Positions 16,513 through 18,448 of a DNA stretch of 18,448 nt are shown here, one piece after another; positions within the stretch are counted from its first letter, which is position 1, and each line of letters begins with the position of its first letter. The translations under genes were made by a program, and so were the position numbers. Below the pieces are notes generated by a model. That model did not search any database. It was not told where the DNA came from and was given only the letters and a program-made list of their open reading frames with translations. The stretch spans positions 1-18,448 of the forward strand of contig CALAQT010000496.1 in assembly GCA_937888775.1 (NCBI GenBank), written 5' to 3'. The stretch comes from an uncultured Actinomycetes bacterium (GTDB taxonomy: Bacteria; Actinomycetota; Thermoleophilia; Solirubrobacterales; Solirubrobacteraceae).

Positions 16513-17304
16513 ATGTCACACGTCACGACTTTGTTTGATCGGATTGTCGAGGACATCGGCGAAGCCGGCCAGCAGCTGACCACCCTCGCGGCGTTGGAGG
16601 GATCGGCGGGAAACATCTCCGTATTCGTTTCCTCGCTCTCATGCCCGTTTGAACCAGTTGATGACCTCGAGCTGCCCTCGCCCGCGCCGTCGCTGGCGGG
16701 CGGATGGGTAGTGATCACAGCCGCCGGCCGGCGGCTGCGAGACGTCAGTCGGCGGCCCGCTCTCACCCTCGTCGTGCTGCACATCGATGACTCAGGGCAG
16801 ACCGCCACCATGCACGCAGCGTCCGGCGTGCAACCGTCGAGCGAGTGGAACAGCCATCTGGCGATTCACGAGGACCACCGTAGCCGCCGCGGCCTCGACC
16901 ATCACGTCGTCCTCCACGCACAGCCGCTTCGTCTTGTCTTCCTGAGCCACCTACCCGACATCAACACCACCGAGGAGCTCAACGAGCGACTGATGCGCTG
17001 GGAGCCCGAGACTGTAGTGGTAGCCTCCGAAGGCGTCGAGCTGGCAGCCTTTCAGGTGCCCGGGTCACCCGGCCAGATGGACGCTACCGTTGCTGCGCTG
17101 GCCCGCAGCAGCGCTGTCATCTGGGCCAAGCACGGGATCGTGACCCGCTCGGATATCTCTGCGACGAAGGCCGCGGACCTGGTCGAGTACCTGGAGGCGG
17201 CCGCCCACTATGAGGTGATGAACCTCAGCATGGGCTCACCTGCGGAGGGTCTCGACGAACACGAGCGCGCCGCCGTGGCCCGGGCTTTCGGGCTGGGCGT
17301 GTAG
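16513..17304 (+). CDS. rhaD: rhamnulose-1-phosphate-type class II aldolase
   Basis: It would cleave L-rhamnulose-1-phosphate (or a close ketose-1-phosphate) into DHAP and L-lactaldehyde with a divalent metal. The class II aldolase/adducin fold shows as ALEGSAGNIS (27-36), the catalytic Glu111 in PSSEWNSHLAIH, HHVVLHAQPLRLVFLSHLP (130-148) and IWAKHGIVTRS with His207. At the position where E. coli-type enzymes have His-x-His metal ligands it reads His135-Ala-Gln137. The 263 aa are near the usual 274. The ATG has a textbook TAGGAGG, part of which is the rhaI stop, so the gene remains well placed for translation although rhaI is broken. Enzyme class is confident; exact substrate less so. Confidence 0.83.
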   Translation: MSHVTTLFDRIVEDIGEAGQQLTTLAALEGSAGNISVFVSSLSCPFEPVDDLELPSPAPSLAGGWVVITAAGRRLRDVSRRPALTLVVLHIDDSGQTATMHAASGVQPSSEWNSHLAIHEDHRSRRGLDHHVVLHAQPLRLVFLSHLPDINTTEELNERLMRWEPETVVVASEGVELAAFQVPGSPGQMDATVAALARSSAVIWAKHGIVTRSDISATKAADLVEYLEAAAHYEVMNLSMGSPAEGLDEHERAAVARAFGLGV

Positions 17305-17314
17305 CGGGTGCGTC

Positions 17315-17512
17315 ATGGCCGCAGGTGAACGCCGACTCTGCGGCGTCCGCTGGGACAATCCAGACCTCTACCAGCTGATCATCGACGGACCGACGCTGGG
17401 CGTCGAGGCGTGCATCGATGTGATCATCCCGGCGAGCCGGACCCCGTGTGGAGGGGAGTCCGTCTCCAGCAAGCTCGCACGCCGTGCAATGACAGCACCC
17501 GGAGCGTGGTGA
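17315..17512 (+). CDS. small orphan ORF, possibly a cytidylate-kinase-like C-terminal fragment
   Basis: A 65-aa frame starts 10 bases after the aldolase stop. The segment GVRWDNPDLYQLIIDGPTLG followed by VEACIDVII resembles the C-terminal block of cytidylate-kinase-like proteins (D-x-x-LYHLVIDT...LxxxxxVDLI). No P-loop is present, so it cannot be a whole kinase. The tail after that block is basic and looks random. It is more likely a gene remnant than a functional peptide. The Tn3 end begins 30 bases after its stop. Confidence 0.35.
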   Translation: MAAGERRLCGVRWDNPDLYQLIIDGPTLGVEACIDVIIPASRTPCGGESVSSKLARRAMTAPGAW

Positions 17513-17526
17513 GCTCCGCTGGTTGC

Positions 17527-17545
17527 CCCCGCACGCCGAGCGGGG
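17527..17545 (+). terminator. hairpin CCCCGC - 7 bases - GCGGGG followed by TTT
   Basis: The 6-bp GC stem could end the catabolic transcript. Its right arm is shared with the GGGG tip of the Tn3-type terminal repeat, so it may instead be a by-product of that junction. Confidence 0.4.
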
Positions 17546-17578
17546 TTTGGCGAGGATCCGACAGAGTTTGGCGCTAAG
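17542..17578. repeat. Tn3-family terminal inverted repeat
   Basis: The 37-base segment begins GGGGTTTGGCGAGG and ends GGCGCTAAG, the GGGG...TAAG frame and length expected for Tn3-family ends; the tip of Tn1000 also starts GGGGTTTG (from memory). The transposase C-terminus ends 34 bases inside it, the standard layout. The element therefore extends to the right from 17542. No second copy is in the window. Confidence 0.7.
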
Positions 17579-17611
17579 AGCGGCTAAAGGCCGACGACGC
17601 CGGCGCTCAGT

Positions 17612-17763
17612 TCAGCTGTCGTCGTCCTCGGCGTCGGGGTCGCGCAGGGCTCTGAGCCCGTCGAGCTCGGGGCGGGGGAGAAGTAGCGGCCGTTGAAGTT
17701 GAGGTGGTCGCAGATCAGCGGGCTCAGCCCCGCGAGCAGGAGCTTGGCGTGATAATCGACGAT
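17612..17763 (-). pseudogene. Tn3-family transposase, C-terminal remnant
   Basis: Read on the minus strand, GLSPLICDHLNFNGRYFS matches the end of Tn3 transposases (xLSPLxxxHINFLGRYxF). A frameshift near 17685 is followed by LPRPELDGLRALRDPDAEDDDS and a stop, the LRPLRDPD-type tail known from actinobacterial Tn3 proteins. Upstream of about 17763 the similarity ends, so nearly the whole transposase is missing. Together with the terminal repeat it marks a degraded transposon end. I recognise nothing in 17764-17937. Confidence 0.68.
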
Positions 17764-17937
17764 CCGAGCGTGTTCGCTGCCGCGAGAGTGTCCGCTCGCA
17801 GGTAGGGTCCAGCCAAGATAAGGCCAAAAGGTCTGAGATGGACGCGCGTGTCAAGGGGGCGCTGGGATTGGGCCGTTTTGTCGGTGGTGTTGGTCATGGT
17901 GGTGGGTGGTGGGGCCGGGCTAACGTGACGTCAAATC

Positions 17938-18291
17938 ACCGGCCTGGGCTTCTCGACCTGGACCTACGTCTCGATCGACGCGCCGCCCGGCGCTGCGCCA
18001 GGGTGCCGACGTCCGGGTCACCGTTTGTCTGCGCAACACTGGCACCCGCCGCGGTAAGGAGGTCGTCCAGCTCTATGCGAGCCGTCCGGACAGCAACGTC
18101 GAGCGACCCCTGAAGTGGCTCGTCGGCTTCGCGGCGGTCGATGCGGACGCGAACGAGGAAGTCACGGTTACGATCACTGTCCGATCGCGGGCCTTTGAGC
18201 ACTGGAACGCGGAAGCCGGCGCCTGGGCAATAGAACCCGGCACGTTTCAGCTCGCGGCGGGCGGGTCGTCAGCAGTTTTGCCGCTCGCGAC
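17938..18291 (+). pseudogene. GH3 beta-glucosidase C-terminal fibronectin III-like domain remnant
   Basis: GLGFSTWTYVSIDAPPGA corresponds to the GHGLSYTxFxY stretch of family 3 glycosidases. After a frameshift near 17995 comes VRVTVCLRNTGTRRGKEVVQ, then LYASRPDSNVERPLKWLVGF and, further on, RAFEHWNAEAGAWAIEPGTF before SSAVLPLA. These are the standard blocks of the C-terminal Fn3-like domain. The catalytic domains are absent. The remnant ends where IS630-type sequence seems to begin, so the gene was probably cut at both sides by mobile DNA. Confidence 0.78.
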
Positions 18292-18338
18292 TAAGTGGTC
18301 TGGCTCGGAAGTTCGCGCACGTATCGCGTCCTGGGGGG

Positions 18339-18446
18339 TCAGGCGGCGAGCGAGGTGGGCTCGGTGTCGGCCTTCGCCAGGAGCTTGTGGAGGTCGTCGT
18401 GGGTGAACTTCCATTGGAAGGGCGCGGCGATCTGTTCGTAGCGTCG
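18339..18446 (-). CDS. IS630-family transposase, C-terminal end (runs off the window)
   Basis: The minus-strand frame reads RRYEQIAAPFQWKFTHDDLH then KLLAKADTEPTSLAA and stops. The N-x-x-AxPFxWxFTxxDLxxLL pattern is the usual tail of IS630/Tc1-type transposases. A plausible element end is at about 18292-18320, where a TA dinucleotide (18292-18293) is followed by AGTGGTCTGGCTCGG. IS630 elements insert at TA, and the GH3 coding similarity stops at the same point. The rest of the gene lies beyond the right edge, so whether it is intact is unknown. Confidence 0.7.
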   Translation of the reverse strand, partial: RRYEQIAAPFQWKFTHDDLHKLLAKADTEPTSLAA

Positions 18447-18448
18447 GC

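Noticed and set aside
17838..18113. 91-codon plus-strand frame over the Tn3/GH3 border
   Set aside because: Its residues do not match either family; the GH3 blocks lie in the two other frames.
1..18448. CRISPR arrays, tRNA genes, rRNA genes or riboswitches
   Set aside because: No regularly spaced repeats, no cloverleaf-like segments and no recognised aptamer were seen by eye; dedicated searches could not be run.

Overview
The window looks chromosomal and comes from a high-GC bacterium, most likely an actinomycete-type soil organism (Actinomycetota). The lipoprotein signal peptide ending in TACGSSSSG, the GC-rich third positions and the families present all fit. Order-level placement, for example Thermoleophilia, is only a guess. 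No rRNA, tRNA or CRISPR array was seen.

Layout. (1) 1-2651: a minus-strand pair encoding a Rieske-type aromatic oxygenase (VanA-like) and its flavin/2Fe-2S reductase (VanB-like), with a possible 35-codon gene between them. (2) 2704-5767: a stack of mobile DNA. It holds an IS66-family element with both ends visible and a frameshifted transposase, the 3' end of a group II intron (maturase C-terminus, domain V, domain VI), and a 5'-truncated IS1380-family transposase. (3) 6046-9839: a complete RbsA/RbsC/RbsB-type sugar ABC transporter. (4) 9840-10642: a gene-poor gap with a terminator hairpin and a decayed transposase fragment. (5) 10643-17304: sugar catabolism, namely an FGGY kinase, an L-fucose-isomerase-family protein, rhamnulokinase (RhaB), a heavily broken L-rhamnose isomerase (RhaI) and a rhamnulose-1-phosphate-type aldolase (RhaD). 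(6) 17315-18448: a graveyard with a small orphan ORF, a Tn3-family terminal repeat and transposase tail, the C-terminal domain of a GH3 glycosidase, and the end of an IS630-family transposase.

How the genes fit together. The transporter would import a pentose or 6-deoxyhexose. An isomerase, a kinase and an aldolase would then convert the sugar to a ketose, a ketose-1-phosphate, and DHAP plus lactaldehyde. The dedicated rhamnose isomerase is destroyed by many indels and an internal deletion, while the kinase before it and the aldolase after it are intact. A second kinase/isomerase pair sits just upstream. The most interesting hypothesis is that the FucI-like isomerase now feeds RhaB and RhaD, or that the pathway has shifted substrate. 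No transcriptional regulator for the sugar genes lies in the window; only candidate operators are visible.
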